Positions 26,257 through 34,403 are shown, counted from the stretch's first letter. The stretch: DNA of 64,000 bases from Phycisphaerae bacterium RAS2 (GCA_007753915.1 CP036352.1:372001-436000), one strand, 5' to 3'. Notes: generated by a model from the letters alone, not told the origin. Numbers and translations are program-made.

Positions 26257-26580
26257 ATGACGCAGACACGATCCGACATTCTCGTGAGCGAGTTGGAATC
26301 CGACCTGGATCTGCGCGATCTGGTCGAGTTGTTTGTTCAGGAGCTGCCCAAACGGGTGACGGCGTTGCAGGCCGCGCACGCGGAGCGCGACTATCTCGCC
26401 ATGGCGCGCCTGTCGCACCAGCTCAAGGGGTCGGCGGGGGGCTATGGTTTCCCGCAGATCACCGACGCGGCCAAGGTGCTGGAATCGATTGTGAAATCGC
26501 GCGGGAGCGATGCCGATATGCAGGCTTCATTGAATCGACTGGCCGACTTGTGCGCCAAAGCGCGCGCAACGTCGGACTAG
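26257..26580 (+). CDS. Histidine phosphotransfer (Hpt) domain protein
   Basis: 107 aa. The Hpt site HQLKGSAGGYGFPQI is at residues 54-68, with the phospho-acceptor His54, inside a four-helix bundle (DLVELFVQELPKRVTALQAA before, AAKVLESIVK after). Hpt proteins relay phosphate between receiver domains. ATG at 26257 fits the domain boundary. It is followed after 17 bp by a REC-GGDEF gene, which makes a phosphorelay to c-di-GMP synthesis likely. Confidence 0.92.
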   Translation: MTQTRSDILVSELESDLDLRDLVELFVQELPKRVTALQAAHAERDYLAMARLSHQLKGSAGGYGFPQITDAAKVLESIVKSRGSDADMQASLNRLADLCAKARATSD

Positions 26581-26597
26581 AGGAGGAGGGTGGCTCG

Positions 26598-27587
26598 GTG
26601 GGCACGCGGGTCCTGATTGTCGATGACGATGTCGCTGCGCTCGATCTGATCGAGCGTTATCTTTCCACACAGGGTTACGAAGTACTTCGCGCGACCACGA
26701 CCGATGAGGCCATGGCGCGGATGTTCAGCGACGAGCCGAAGATCGTGCTCACCGACCTGAACATGCCCGGGCTGAACGGGCTGGACTTCTGCCGCACGCT
26801 GCGCTCCCACGAGGGCGTCGGCTTTGCTTACGTCATCGTCCTGACGGCGCAATCAGATTCCCAGACACTGATTCAGGCGTTTGATGCCGGGGCTGACGGA
26901 TTCATCGCCAAACCCGTCGATAAGCAAACGCTCCTGTCGTGGATGCGCTCGGCGGATCGAATGGTCAGCCTCGACCAGGGCATCGCGCGACGCCAGCTTG
27001 AAATCTGCCGCCTTAGCGCCGAGATGACCATCGCCAACGAGAAACTCGCCGAGGCCAACAAGAAGCTCCAGGTCATGGCCGTCACCGACGAGCTGACCGG
27101 CGCCTACAACCGGCGCGAGGCGATGTCCCGGCTTAAGTCCCTGACTCACGCCGGCGATCGGTACGGGCAATTGTTCAGTTGCGTCCTGCTCGACATTGAC
27201 TACTTCAAGAAGTTCAACGACCGGCACGGACACGCCGCGGGCGATTACGTGCTTCGAAATGTGACCGAAATCGTCCAGCGCTGCGTGCGCGTGACGGACG
27301 CCGTCTGCCGGATCGGCGGCGAGGAGTTTCTCATCATTTGCCCGTTCACGCCGATCGAGGGCGCGCTGGCCTGTGCCGAGAAGATTCGCCGCGATATCGC
27401 CGACGCTGTCTTTGAAGTCGGCGAGGCCAAGCTCAACGTCACCGTCAGCCTCGGCGTCGCCCAGCGCGAAGGGCGCGAGGCCGTGGACGACATTCTGCAC
27501 CGGGCCGACGAAGCGCTCTACGCATCCAAACAGGCGGGTCGCAATCGCGTGACGACTGCCGAGCACGCCGTCGCGGCCTGCGGCTGA
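26598..27587 (+). CDS. Response regulator diguanylate cyclase (REC-GGDEF)
   Basis: 329 aa. Receiver domain residues 1-120, with D in VLTDLNMPG near 53 and K in FIAKPVDK. A coiled linker (ICRLSAEMTIANEKLAEANKKL) leads to a GGDEF domain with active-site RIGGEEFLI near 238-246. An RVTD inhibitory site stands five residues before GGEEF, so product inhibition is expected. It makes cyclic di-GMP from two GTP. The GTG start at 26598 is preceded by AGGAGGAGGG. It is co-transcribed with the Hpt gene. Confidence 0.95.
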   Translation: MGTRVLIVDDDVAALDLIERYLSTQGYEVLRATTTDEAMARMFSDEPKIVLTDLNMPGLNGLDFCRTLRSHEGVGFAYVIVLTAQSDSQTLIQAFDAGADGFIAKPVDKQTLLSWMRSADRMVSLDQGIARRQLEICRLSAEMTIANEKLAEANKKLQVMAVTDELTGAYNRREAMSRLKSLTHAGDRYGQLFSCVLLDIDYFKKFNDRHGHAAGDYVLRNVTEIVQRCVRVTDAVCRIGGEEFLIICPFTPIEGALACAEKIRRDIADAVFEVGEAKLNVTVSLGVAQREGREAVDDILHRADEALYASKQAGRNRVTTAEHAVAACG

Positions 27588-27602
27588 TTCGGCCCGGTCC
27601 GC

Positions 27603-27631
27603 TTCACCGGTTTCGCATCCGCTCTTACCAT
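27603..27631 (+). promoter_or_regulatory. Probable alaS promoter giving a leaderless message
   Basis: TTCACC (27603-27608), a 17-bp spacer and TACCAT (27626-27631). The start site would fall at or next to the ATG at 27638, and no Shine-Dalgarno is present before that ATG. Both facts point to a leaderless transcript. Confidence 0.45.
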
Positions 27632-27637
27632 ATCGGG

Positions 27638-30600
27638 ATGAACACACCCCGATCCGCCGCCCAGATTCGCCGCGAATTCATTGAGTATTTCGTCCGGCGC
27701 TGCGGCCATACTTTCGTCCCCAGCAGCCCGGTCGTCCCGCATGACGACCCGACGCTGATGTTCACCAACGCCGGCATGAACCAGTTCAAGCCGATCTTCC
27801 TCGGCCAGCGCGCGCCGGACGTCGACAAATGGCCCGGCGCGACGCCCGGCATGGCCTCCCGCGCCGCGAACACCCAGAAGTGCATCCGCGCCGGCGGCAA
27901 ACACAACGATCTCGACGACGTCGGCCACGACACCTATCACCACACGTTCTTCGAGATGCTCGGCAACTGGTCCTTCGGCGATTACTTCAAGAAAGAGGCC
28001 ATCGAGTGGGCGTGGGATTTGCTCACCAACGTTTGGGGCATTGATCCCGGCCGCCTGCACGCGACGTATTTCGAGGGTGACGCGAGCGAGGGTCTGGAGC
28101 CGGACAACGAAGCGCGCGATTTGTGGCTGAAGATTCTGCCTCCCGAGCGCGTCCACCCCGGCAACAAGAAGGACAACTTCTGGGAGATGGGCGACACCGG
28201 CCCCTGCGGGCCGTGCAGCGAGGTTCACATCGACCTCACGCCCGACAAGAGCGGCGGCAAGCTGGTCAACGCCGGCGACGCGCGCGTGATGGAAATCTGG
28301 AATCTTGTCTTTATTCAGTTCAACCGCGGCCCGGACGGAAAGCTCTCGCCCCTGCCCGCCAAGCACGTCGACACCGGCATGGGTTTCGAGCGCATCTGTT
28401 CCGTCATCCGTGGAACCGAAACCGGCCGACTGGGCCAGGTCAGCAATTACGACACCGATGTCTTCACGCCGATCTTCGCCGCCATCCAGCGCGTCACCGG
28501 CGCGGCGGCGTATACGGGGTTGCTCGAGAGCGGAACACAGGACTCAAACCTCAAGCCCCAGGTCTTCAAAGACGTGGCCTACCGCGTCGTCGCCGATCAC
28601 CTGCGCACGCTCACCTTCGCCATCACGGACGGCGCGTCGCCGAGCAACGAAGGCCGCGGGTATGTCCTGCGGCGCATTCTGCGCCGCGCGGTGCGCTACG
28701 GGCGACAATACCTCGGCACGAGCAAGCCTTTCCTGTGCGAGCTGATTCCCGCCGTCGCCGACGCGATGGGCGAGGCGTTCCCCGAACTGCGCAGCGCCCA
28801 CGGCGGGAAGAATGTGGATCACGTCGCCGCGATCATCCGCGACGAAGAGGCATCATTCATCAAGACGCTCGACCGCGGCATTGCGCTGTTCGACGAAGCC
28901 GCCAAGTACGCGGCGCAGCATCACCACGGCCGCATCAGCGGCGAAGACGCCTTCAAGCTGCACGACACCTACGGATTCCCCATCGATTTGACGGAGTTGA
29001 TGGCCGAAGAGCGCGGCATGACGGTGAATATTGGCGAATATGAGCGGTTGATGGAGGAGGCGCGGGAGAAGGCACGGGGTGCGGGCAAGTCTGAAGCGGC
29101 GATGCCGTTAGGCATTGAGGGCGCGCCGCGCGCCACGGACGACACACCGAAGTTCACGTCGCGTTCGGTTCGGTCGAAAGTGATCGCGTACTCACATGAG
29201 GCCCGATGGCACGGTTCCGGCCCTGCTCCAACGGGCTGTGCAGTAGGCATCGTCGTCGCATCCACCTGTGCGTATGGAGAGCAGGGTGGGCAGGTCGGTG
29301 ATAGCGGTATGATCAGAACTGCAAACGGCGAGTTTCGTTTCGAGGAAACGAAACGGCTAAATGACATTGTCATTCATATCGGAAAGGTTCTACGAGGAAA
29401 CGTTTCAATTGGCGACGAAGCATCGATCGAAGTTGACTCGTTTCGTGAAACCATCACGCGCAATCACACCGCCACGCACCTCATGAACTGGGCGTTGCGC
29501 GAGGTGCTGGGCGAGCACGTGCAGCAGAAAGGCTCGCTCGTCGATCCCGACAAGACGCGGTTCGATCTGTCGCATCACGCGGCCATCACAGAGGACGAGC
29601 TGGCCCGCATCGAGCAACTGACGAACGAGCAGATCGCCCGCGACCTGCCCGTCTTCACCAACGACAACGTGCCGGTCGATCAGAAGAGCGCGATGAAGAT
29701 CAACGGCCTCCGCGCCGTCTTCGGCGAAAAATATCCCGATCAGGTCCGCGTCGTTTCCATCGGCGTGCCCGTCACCGACGAGGACGCGAAGCGCGCTCGC
29801 GACAAGAGCGAGTGGTCCGGCGCCGGCTCGCTGCTCGGCTCGCCCGGCAATCCGGAATGGCGGAAGTACTCCGTCGAGTTCTGCGGCGGCACGCACGTGA
29901 AGCGCACCGGCGAGATTGCGCAACTTCCCAACGGCTCCCGCGCCGACCGTGCGTTCGTACTCGTTGAGGAGTCAGCCGTCGCCAAGGGCATTCGTCGCGT
30001 CGTCGGCGTGACGGGTGAGAAAGCCGTCGCGGCGCAGCAGGCGGCCGATCAGCTATCGCGCGAATTGGACGCAGCGCTCACCGCCGCGCGCAATGAATCG
30101 CCCAACGAGCCGTCCAACGAGCCGCGGGCTTCAGCCCGCGCGGCCGCTCAAACACAAGTGCCGCCTCCGACATCGGAACAGCTCGTGGCCGACCTGAACG
30201 CGCGACTTGCAACAACCGAATTGCCCGTGCTGGCGCGGCATCATCTGCGCGCCAAGCTCGCCGAGTTACAGGAACTTGCGAAGAAGCAGAAGAAAGAGCA
30301 GTCCAAGGCGGGAGCGGCCGACGTGATCGCCCGGGCCGACGAACTGCTCGCCGCCGCGGAGCGTGTCAACGGCGTGGCACTCATCTGCGGCGAACTGGGC
30401 AGCGCCGGCGTGGAACAGCTCCGCGGCGCCTGTGACTCGCTTCGCTCCCGCGCGGGCAGCGCCGCCATCCTGCTGGCCGCCGAGAACGACGGCAAGGCCG
30501 TGCTGCTTGCGGCGATGACGGCCGACGTGGTCGCGCGCGGGATTAAGGCAGGCGACCTCATCAAGGAGATCGCGCCGCTCGTCGGCGGCAAGGGCGGCGG

Positions 30601-30697
30601 CAAGCCCGACCTCGCCCAGGGCGGCGGCCCGGACGCGGGCAAAATCGGCGACGCGATTGCGGCTACGGCGGCGTGGCTGAAAACGAAACTCGGCTAG
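27638..30697 (+). CDS. alaS: Alanine--tRNA ligase
   Basis: 1019 aa, longer than the usual ~875. Class II core at the N-terminus (RREFIEYFVRRCGHTFVPSS, FTNAGMNQFKP, GDTGPCGPCSEVHID). The editing domain has RNHTATHLMNWAL near 610 and zinc ligand CGGTHVKRTGEI near 748. A C-Ala/DHHA1 domain ends the protein with GGGKPDLAQGGG. The extra length comes partly from a linker near residues 820-850 that contains a dispersed DNA repeat. The segment at about 29147-29455, the beta-barrel before the editing site, has plainly different codon use. The frame is intact throughout. Confidence 0.96.
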   Translation: MNTPRSAAQIRREFIEYFVRRCGHTFVPSSPVVPHDDPTLMFTNAGMNQFKPIFLGQRAPDVDKWPGATPGMASRAANTQKCIRAGGKHNDLDDVGHDTYHHTFFEMLGNWSFGDYFKKEAIEWAWDLLTNVWGIDPGRLHATYFEGDASEGLEPDNEARDLWLKILPPERVHPGNKKDNFWEMGDTGPCGPCSEVHIDLTPDKSGGKLVNAGDARVMEIWNLVFIQFNRGPDGKLSPLPAKHVDTGMGFERICSVIRGTETGRLGQVSNYDTDVFTPIFAAIQRVTGAAAYTGLLESGTQDSNLKPQVFKDVAYRVVADHLRTLTFAITDGASPSNEGRGYVLRRILRRAVRYGRQYLGTSKPFLCELIPAVADAMGEAFPELRSAHGGKNVDHVAAIIRDEEASFIKTLDRGIALFDEAAKYAAQHHHGRISGEDAFKLHDTYGFPIDLTELMAEERGMTVNIGEYERLMEEAREKARGAGKSEAAMPLGIEGAPRATDDTPKFTSRSVRSKVIAYSHEARWHGSGPAPTGCAVGIVVASTCAYGEQGGQVGDSGMIRTANGEFRFEETKRLNDIVIHIGKVLRGNVSIGDEASIEVDSFRETITRNHTATHLMNWALREVLGEHVQQKGSLVDPDKTRFDLSHHAAITEDELARIEQLTNEQIARDLPVFTNDNVPVDQKSAMKINGLRAVFGEKYPDQVRVVSIGVPVTDEDAKRARDKSEWSGAGSLLGSPGNPEWRKYSVEFCGGTHVKRTGEIAQLPNGSRADRAFVLVEESAVAKGIRRVVGVTGEKAVAAQQAADQLSRELDAALTAARNESPNEPSNEPRASARAAAQTQVPPPTSEQLVADLNARLATTELPVLARHHLRAKLAELQELAKKQKKEQSKAGAADVIARADELLAAAERVNGVALICGELGSAGVEQLRGACDSLRSRAGSAAILLAAENDGKAVLLAAMTADVVARGIKAGDLIKEIAPLVGGKGGGKPDLAQGGGPDAGKIGDAIAATAAWLKTKLG
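30115..30144. repeat. GCCGCGGGCTTCAGCCCGCG element inside alaS
   Basis: A 30-bp palindromic element beginning CAACGAGCCGCGGGCTTCAG. The reverse complement recurs without a mismatch at 45426-45455. Here it is translated in frame as part of a low-complexity linker (NEPRASARAA). Confidence 0.8.
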
Positions 30698-30701
30698 TTT
30701 C

Positions 30702-31412
30702 ATGAGTTGGATTCACGAAATCCCCGATGCCGCCGCCACCGGGCCGCTCAAGGCCATGTACGACGCCGCGATTCAGCGCGCCGGGCGCGTGCACAACATC
30801 CTGCGCGTCATGAGCCTCAATCCCGACGCGCTGCGCGATTCGATGGCGATGTATCGCACGCTGATGTTCGGGCCGTCGGGCCTGTCGCGGGCGCTGCGCG
30901 AGTTCATCGCCGTCGTCGTGAGCCGGGCCAATCAATGCTTCTACTGAACACAGGCGCACGCGAACGATCTCCGTGTTGAGATCGAACGGGATTGGGAGTC
31001 GCTCACGGGGACGGCGGCGCCCCTTCGCGCCGAACCAGACGGCGATGCGAGTCCGAGCCGCGCGCCCAATCAGAGCCGCGACCGTCAGGGAGCGCCAAGT
31101 GACGCCGATGCGCGGCTGGATGCATTCGTGCACCAGGCCGTGGATGACTGGCGAGCGCTGGCACTGACTCCTGCGGTGCGAGCCTTGCTCGATCATGCCG
31201 AGAAGCTGACACTTCGCCCGGCGGATTGCACCGAGCCAGACATCGCGGCGCTGCGGGCCGTCGGCTGGACTGATCGCGACATCCACGACGCCGTGCAGGT
31301 GACAAGCTATTTCAATTACATCAATCGCGTGGCCGATGCGCTCGGCGTGAGGGACGAGCCGGGCATGCGGCGATGGGGAATGGGCGCAGCCGGCGAAGGG
31401 GCAAACCCGTAG
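30702..31412 (+). CDS. AhpD-like (carboxymuconolactone decarboxylase fold) protein, probable selenoprotein
   Basis: One frame of 236 residues if the TGA at 30945-30947 is read as selenocysteine (position 82). Upstream part: MSWIHEIPDAAATGPLKAMY, then REFIAVVVSRANQCFY. Downstream part, same frame, no other stop: TQAHANDLRVEIERDW, then ALLDHAEKLTL and VQVTSYFNYINRVADALGV. Together they give the AhpD/peroxidase-related CxxCxxxH motif as C79-F-Y-U82-T-Q-A-H86. AhpD proteins reduce peroxides through this pair. A hairpin matching bacterial SECIS rules starts 17 nt after the TGA. A repeat-derived linker (about residues 105-140) and a repeat-derived stop codon are also present. It begins 4 bp after alaS. 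The alternative is a nonsense-mutated pseudogene. Confidence 0.78.
30965..30984 (+). promoter_or_regulatory. Bacterial SECIS-like hairpin
   Basis: CGATCTC (30965-30971), loop CGTGTT (30972-30977), GAGATCG (30978-30984): a perfect 7-bp stem with a G at the second loop position. The loop begins 24 nt after the TGA. As I recall the bacterial SECIS model, it asks for a loop 16-37 nt after the UGA and a G in the first two loop bases; both hold. The loop bases GTGTT are also complementary to AACAC at 30947-30951, so a pseudoknot with the recoding site is possible. Confidence 0.7.
31046..31096. repeat. Dispersed repeat (PDGRGSD type) inserted in the selenoprotein gene
   Basis: The minus strand of this stretch encodes LPDGRGSDWARGSDS, a phrase I associate with repeat-derived ORFs in planctomycetes. 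On the plus strand it is read in frame as an Arg/Ser/Pro linker (PSRAPNQSRDRQGAP) absent from typical family members. A weaker copy is at 35919. Confidence 0.5.
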
Positions 31413-31432
31413 GGTGCGTCCTCGACGCACCA
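31408..31432. repeat. Dispersed palindrome, copy 2 of the GGTGCGTC element
   Basis: CGTAGGGTGCGTCCTCGACG followed by CACCA; exact reverse complement of 21798-21822. The TAG at 31410-31412 in its first bases is the stop codon of the selenoprotein frame. Confidence 0.75.
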
Positions 31433-31550
31433 CTGTCTCAATCCCGAACCCGCTCCCTTATGGTCGCGGCACGGATCGAAGGGCAAGCGCTTCCGGCGTC
31501 AGAAATCACAATATCATGCCGCCGCCGGCAATTCCGCGTAAACTGTCGTC

Positions 31551-32867
31551 ATGCCGCATTGGGGTTCGTTACTCATCGGTTTGATGGTCGGCGCTGCGCT
31601 CGGCGCGCTGGCTGCGTGGCGATTCTTCCGCGCGACGCCGGGGGCCGAGGCCGCCGCGCTGAACGCGACGTTGAATGAACTGCGGGCACAAACCGCCGCG
31701 CGCGAGGCGGAGTTGAAGCGCGAGTTAAATGACGCGCGCGCCGTCGCCGAGCAACAGCGCGACGCGGCGACGCAGGCGCAGACGAAGCTCGAATCCGCGC
31801 GCGAGTTCTTCGCCGAGCAACGCCGCCAGATTGAGGAGATGGACAAGAAGCTGCGTGAGACGTTCGGCGCGCTGGCCGCCAAGGCGCTGCAGAGCAACAA
31901 CGAGCAGTTCGTGACGCTTGCCGGTGAGCGGCTCAAACCGCTTCGCGAGCAGTTGCTGCGCTACGAGGAACAGATCAAATCGCTGGAGAAGGCGCGTCAG
32001 GAAGCATATGGCGGGTTGTCTGAAAAGCTGACCACGTTGGATCAGAGCAGCCAGAAGCTCGGCAAGGAGGCGCAGGAACTCGTCGCCGCGCTGCGGCAGC
32101 CGGGCGCGAAGGGAAAGTGGGGCGAAATCACGCTCCAGCGCATCGTCGAAATCACCGGTCTCTCGCCGCACTGCGATTTCGAGGTGCAGGCGACCACGGC
32201 CGGCGGCCAGCGGCCCGACCTGATCGTGCGTCTGCCGAACAACCGCGTCATCGCCATCGACTCGAAGGTGAACACGACGGCCTATCTTGACGCGATAGCC
32301 GCGACCGACGAAGCCGGTCGAAAGCGACACATGGAGAAATATGCGGCCACGGTCCGCGGGACCCTCAAGGCCCTCGCCGCGAAGGACTACGCCGCCGGCA
32401 TCTCCGGCACGATCGAATTCGTCGTCATGTTCATTCCCGGTGAGGCGTTCTTCTCCGCCGCGCTGGAGCACGACCCCGACCTGCTCATCGACGGCGTCGA
32501 TCAAAAGGTCGTCCTCACCAGCCCGAGCACGCTCATCGCGCTCCTGCTCGCCGTGCGCCACGGTTGGCAGCAGCAGCGCGTCGCCGAAAACGCCCAGCGC
32601 ATCGCCGACGCCGGCCGCGAGCTGTACGACCGGCTTATTACATTTGTCGATCACCTGGAAAAAATCCGCCGCGGCCTCGAGGGCGCGACCGACGCGTACA
32701 ACAAGGCCGTCGGCAGTTGGTCCTCTCGCACGCTCCCGTCCGCTGCAAAGCTGCGCGACTTGGGGGCGGCCCGGGCCGACGCGCCGGCGCTGGACATGTC
32801 GCCGCTGGAATCATCGCTCCGTCCGGCGCCGGAAACGCCCGAAGCGGAACCGTCCTCGCGCGCGTGA
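31551..32867 (+). CDS. rmuC: DNA recombination protein RmuC homologue
   Basis: 438 aa. N-terminal membrane helix (WGSLLIGLMVGAALGALAAWRFF, residues 3-25), a long coiled coil to about residue 185, then the RmuC nuclease-like domain: KGKWGEITLQRIVEITGLSPHCDFEVQ, RPDLIVRLPNNRVIAIDSKVNTTAYLDA, YAAGISGTIEFVVMFIPGEAFFSAAL and SPSTLIALLLAVRHGWQQQ. It has a PD-(D/E)xK-like core (D...IDSK). RmuC limits inversions at short inverted repeats in E. coli. No clear ribosome site; TAAACT lies 7 bp before the ATG region. Confidence 0.93.
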   Translation: MPHWGSLLIGLMVGAALGALAAWRFFRATPGAEAAALNATLNELRAQTAAREAELKRELNDARAVAEQQRDAATQAQTKLESAREFFAEQRRQIEEMDKKLRETFGALAAKALQSNNEQFVTLAGERLKPLREQLLRYEEQIKSLEKARQEAYGGLSEKLTTLDQSSQKLGKEAQELVAALRQPGAKGKWGEITLQRIVEITGLSPHCDFEVQATTAGGQRPDLIVRLPNNRVIAIDSKVNTTAYLDAIAATDEAGRKRHMEKYAATVRGTLKALAAKDYAAGISGTIEFVVMFIPGEAFFSAALEHDPDLLIDGVDQKVVLTSPSTLIALLLAVRHGWQQQRVAENAQRIADAGRELYDRLITFVDHLEKIRRGLEGATDAYNKAVGSWSSRTLPSAAKLRDLGAARADAPALDMSPLESSLRPAPETPEAEPSSRA

Positions 32868-32960
32868 TGCCGTCGCGGGCACTTCCGGCTGCGATTTGTT
32901 ACAATGATGAATGCGTCGCGCTCCGATTTGAGGGAGGAGGAGCGAGCCAGGATCACTCTG

Positions 32961-34403
32961 ATGCATCATCGACAACTCTTCTGCCTGTGCGTAGCCATCG
33001 GAGCGGTCGTGCTTCCTGCAACCTTGCGCGCCGACGACCCACCCCGGCCGCAGACCGAGATCATCTATTACGACTCCCTCGACGAAAACGGCAACCTCGC
33101 CGGCGGCATGCTCGAACTGCCTTTCGAAAAGCCCGGCTGGGCCATCAAATCCGGCTCGCCCGAGCTGCGCGGCGGGCCTGACAATCGCATCGACATCGTC
33201 ATCGTTGGCGACGGCTACACCGCGGCGCAGCAGGGCACGTTTCATGCAAACGCGGCTTTCGCCATGTCCACGATGTTCGCCCAGCAGCCCTTCGCGACCT
33301 ACGCCCCGCTCTTTCTCATTCACGAGGTCGAGGTCTTCTCCATTGAGTCAGGCGTCGATAACGACCCGACGCAGGGAATCCTCAAGAACACCGCCCTGGA
33401 CATGGCTTTCTGGTGCGGCGGCACCGAGCGCCTGCTCTGCGTCAACGTGAACAAGGCCTACAACGCCGCGTCGGCCGCGCCCGATGTCGATCTCGTCCTC
33501 GCGCTCGCGAACTCCACCAAATACGGCGGCGCGGGCTACACGGCGTCGGACCTCGCCACCTCCTCGGGGGGCAACCTCTCCGCTCCCGAAATCGCCATCC
33601 ACGAATTCGGCCACAGCCTCGGCAACCTCGCCGACGAGTACACCTACGGCGGCCCGACGAACTACACCGGCGCCGAACCGAGTGCCATCAATGTGTCTAA
33701 GCTCAATGCCGCCGCCATGGCCACCGCCGGCACGAAGTGGGCCGCCTGGCTCGGCACGAACAATCCCGCCTTCGACGGCCTGTGCGACACCTTCGAGGGC
33801 GGCATGTACAGCGTCACCGGCATTTACCGCCCGTCGAACAACTCCAAAATGCGCGCCCTCGGTCGGCCGTTCAATCATCCGTCGGTCGAGGCGCTGATCA
33901 TCGAGATTTACAAACTCGTGCGGCCGATTGACGACGCGACACCGACCGTCGGCACGCTCAACGGAAGCGAGACCGTGTTTGTGGACCCGGTCGATCCTGT
34001 CGGCAATCCGCTGGCGATCACGTGGAAGCTGGACGGCAACGTGCTGCCCGGAGCGACGGGCGAGACGCTCGATCTGACAACCGTGCCGCTGCCGGCCGGG
34101 GCGCACACGTTGCAAGCAACCGTAAAGGACACGACGACGCTGGTGCGAAACGAAACCGCGCGGCAGACATGGATGACCGAGTCGAGGGCATGGAATCTGC
34201 TCGTGCCGCATCGCCCCGGCGACGTGAACTGCGACGGCATCGCCGACCTTGACGATGTCCCCGCCTTGGTCCTGGCGCTGCTGGACCCGGCCGAGTACGC
34301 GGCCCAGTTCCCCGGCTGCCCAACGTCGCAGGCCGATGTGAGCGGCGACACGCAGCGCGACGGCGGGGACATCGCGGCGTTTCTCTCGGTACTGATGCCA
34401 TAA
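32961..34403 (+). CDS. Exported M64-type (IgA) metallopeptidase with dockerin-like end
   Basis: 480 aa from ATG at 32961, which opens a clear signal peptide ending at ATLRADD; the frame can extend to 32904. RIDIVIVGDGYTAAQQGTF is the M64 opening. Zinc site EIAIHEFGHSLGNLADEYTYGG with HEFGH near residue 214 and the characteristic LADEY. C-terminal: an immunoglobulin-like region (about 320-400), then GDVNCDGIADLDDVPALVLALL and ADVSGDTQRDGGDIAAFLSVL, the dockerin-like pair. It is probably secreted or surface-bound. The stop overlaps the next gene by one base. Confidence 0.9.
   Translation: MHHRQLFCLCVAIGAVVLPATLRADDPPRPQTEIIYYDSLDENGNLAGGMLELPFEKPGWAIKSGSPELRGGPDNRIDIVIVGDGYTAAQQGTFHANAAFAMSTMFAQQPFATYAPLFLIHEVEVFSIESGVDNDPTQGILKNTALDMAFWCGGTERLLCVNVNKAYNAASAAPDVDLVLALANSTKYGGAGYTASDLATSSGGNLSAPEIAIHEFGHSLGNLADEYTYGGPTNYTGAEPSAINVSKLNAAAMATAGTKWAAWLGTNNPAFDGLCDTFEGGMYSVTGIYRPSNNSKMRALGRPFNHPSVEALIIEIYKLVRPIDDATPTVGTLNGSETVFVDPVDPVGNPLAITWKLDGNVLPGATGETLDLTTVPLPAGAHTLQATVKDTTTLVRNETARQTWMTESRAWNLLVPHRPGDVNCDGIADLDDVPALVLALLDPAEYAAQFPGCPTSQADVSGDTQRDGGDIAAFLSVLMP

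Noticed and set aside
30702-31412. Frameshift or two separate genes at the AhpD-like locus
   Set aside because: Both halves are in the same frame with one TGA only and no other stop, so a frameshift is excluded. Two genes would split the CxxC motif. A point nonsense mutation cannot be fully excluded.
32900-32905. TACAAT as a -10 box for the M64 peptidase gene
   Set aside because: No acceptable -35 box lies 15-19 bp upstream, so it was not listed as a promoter.
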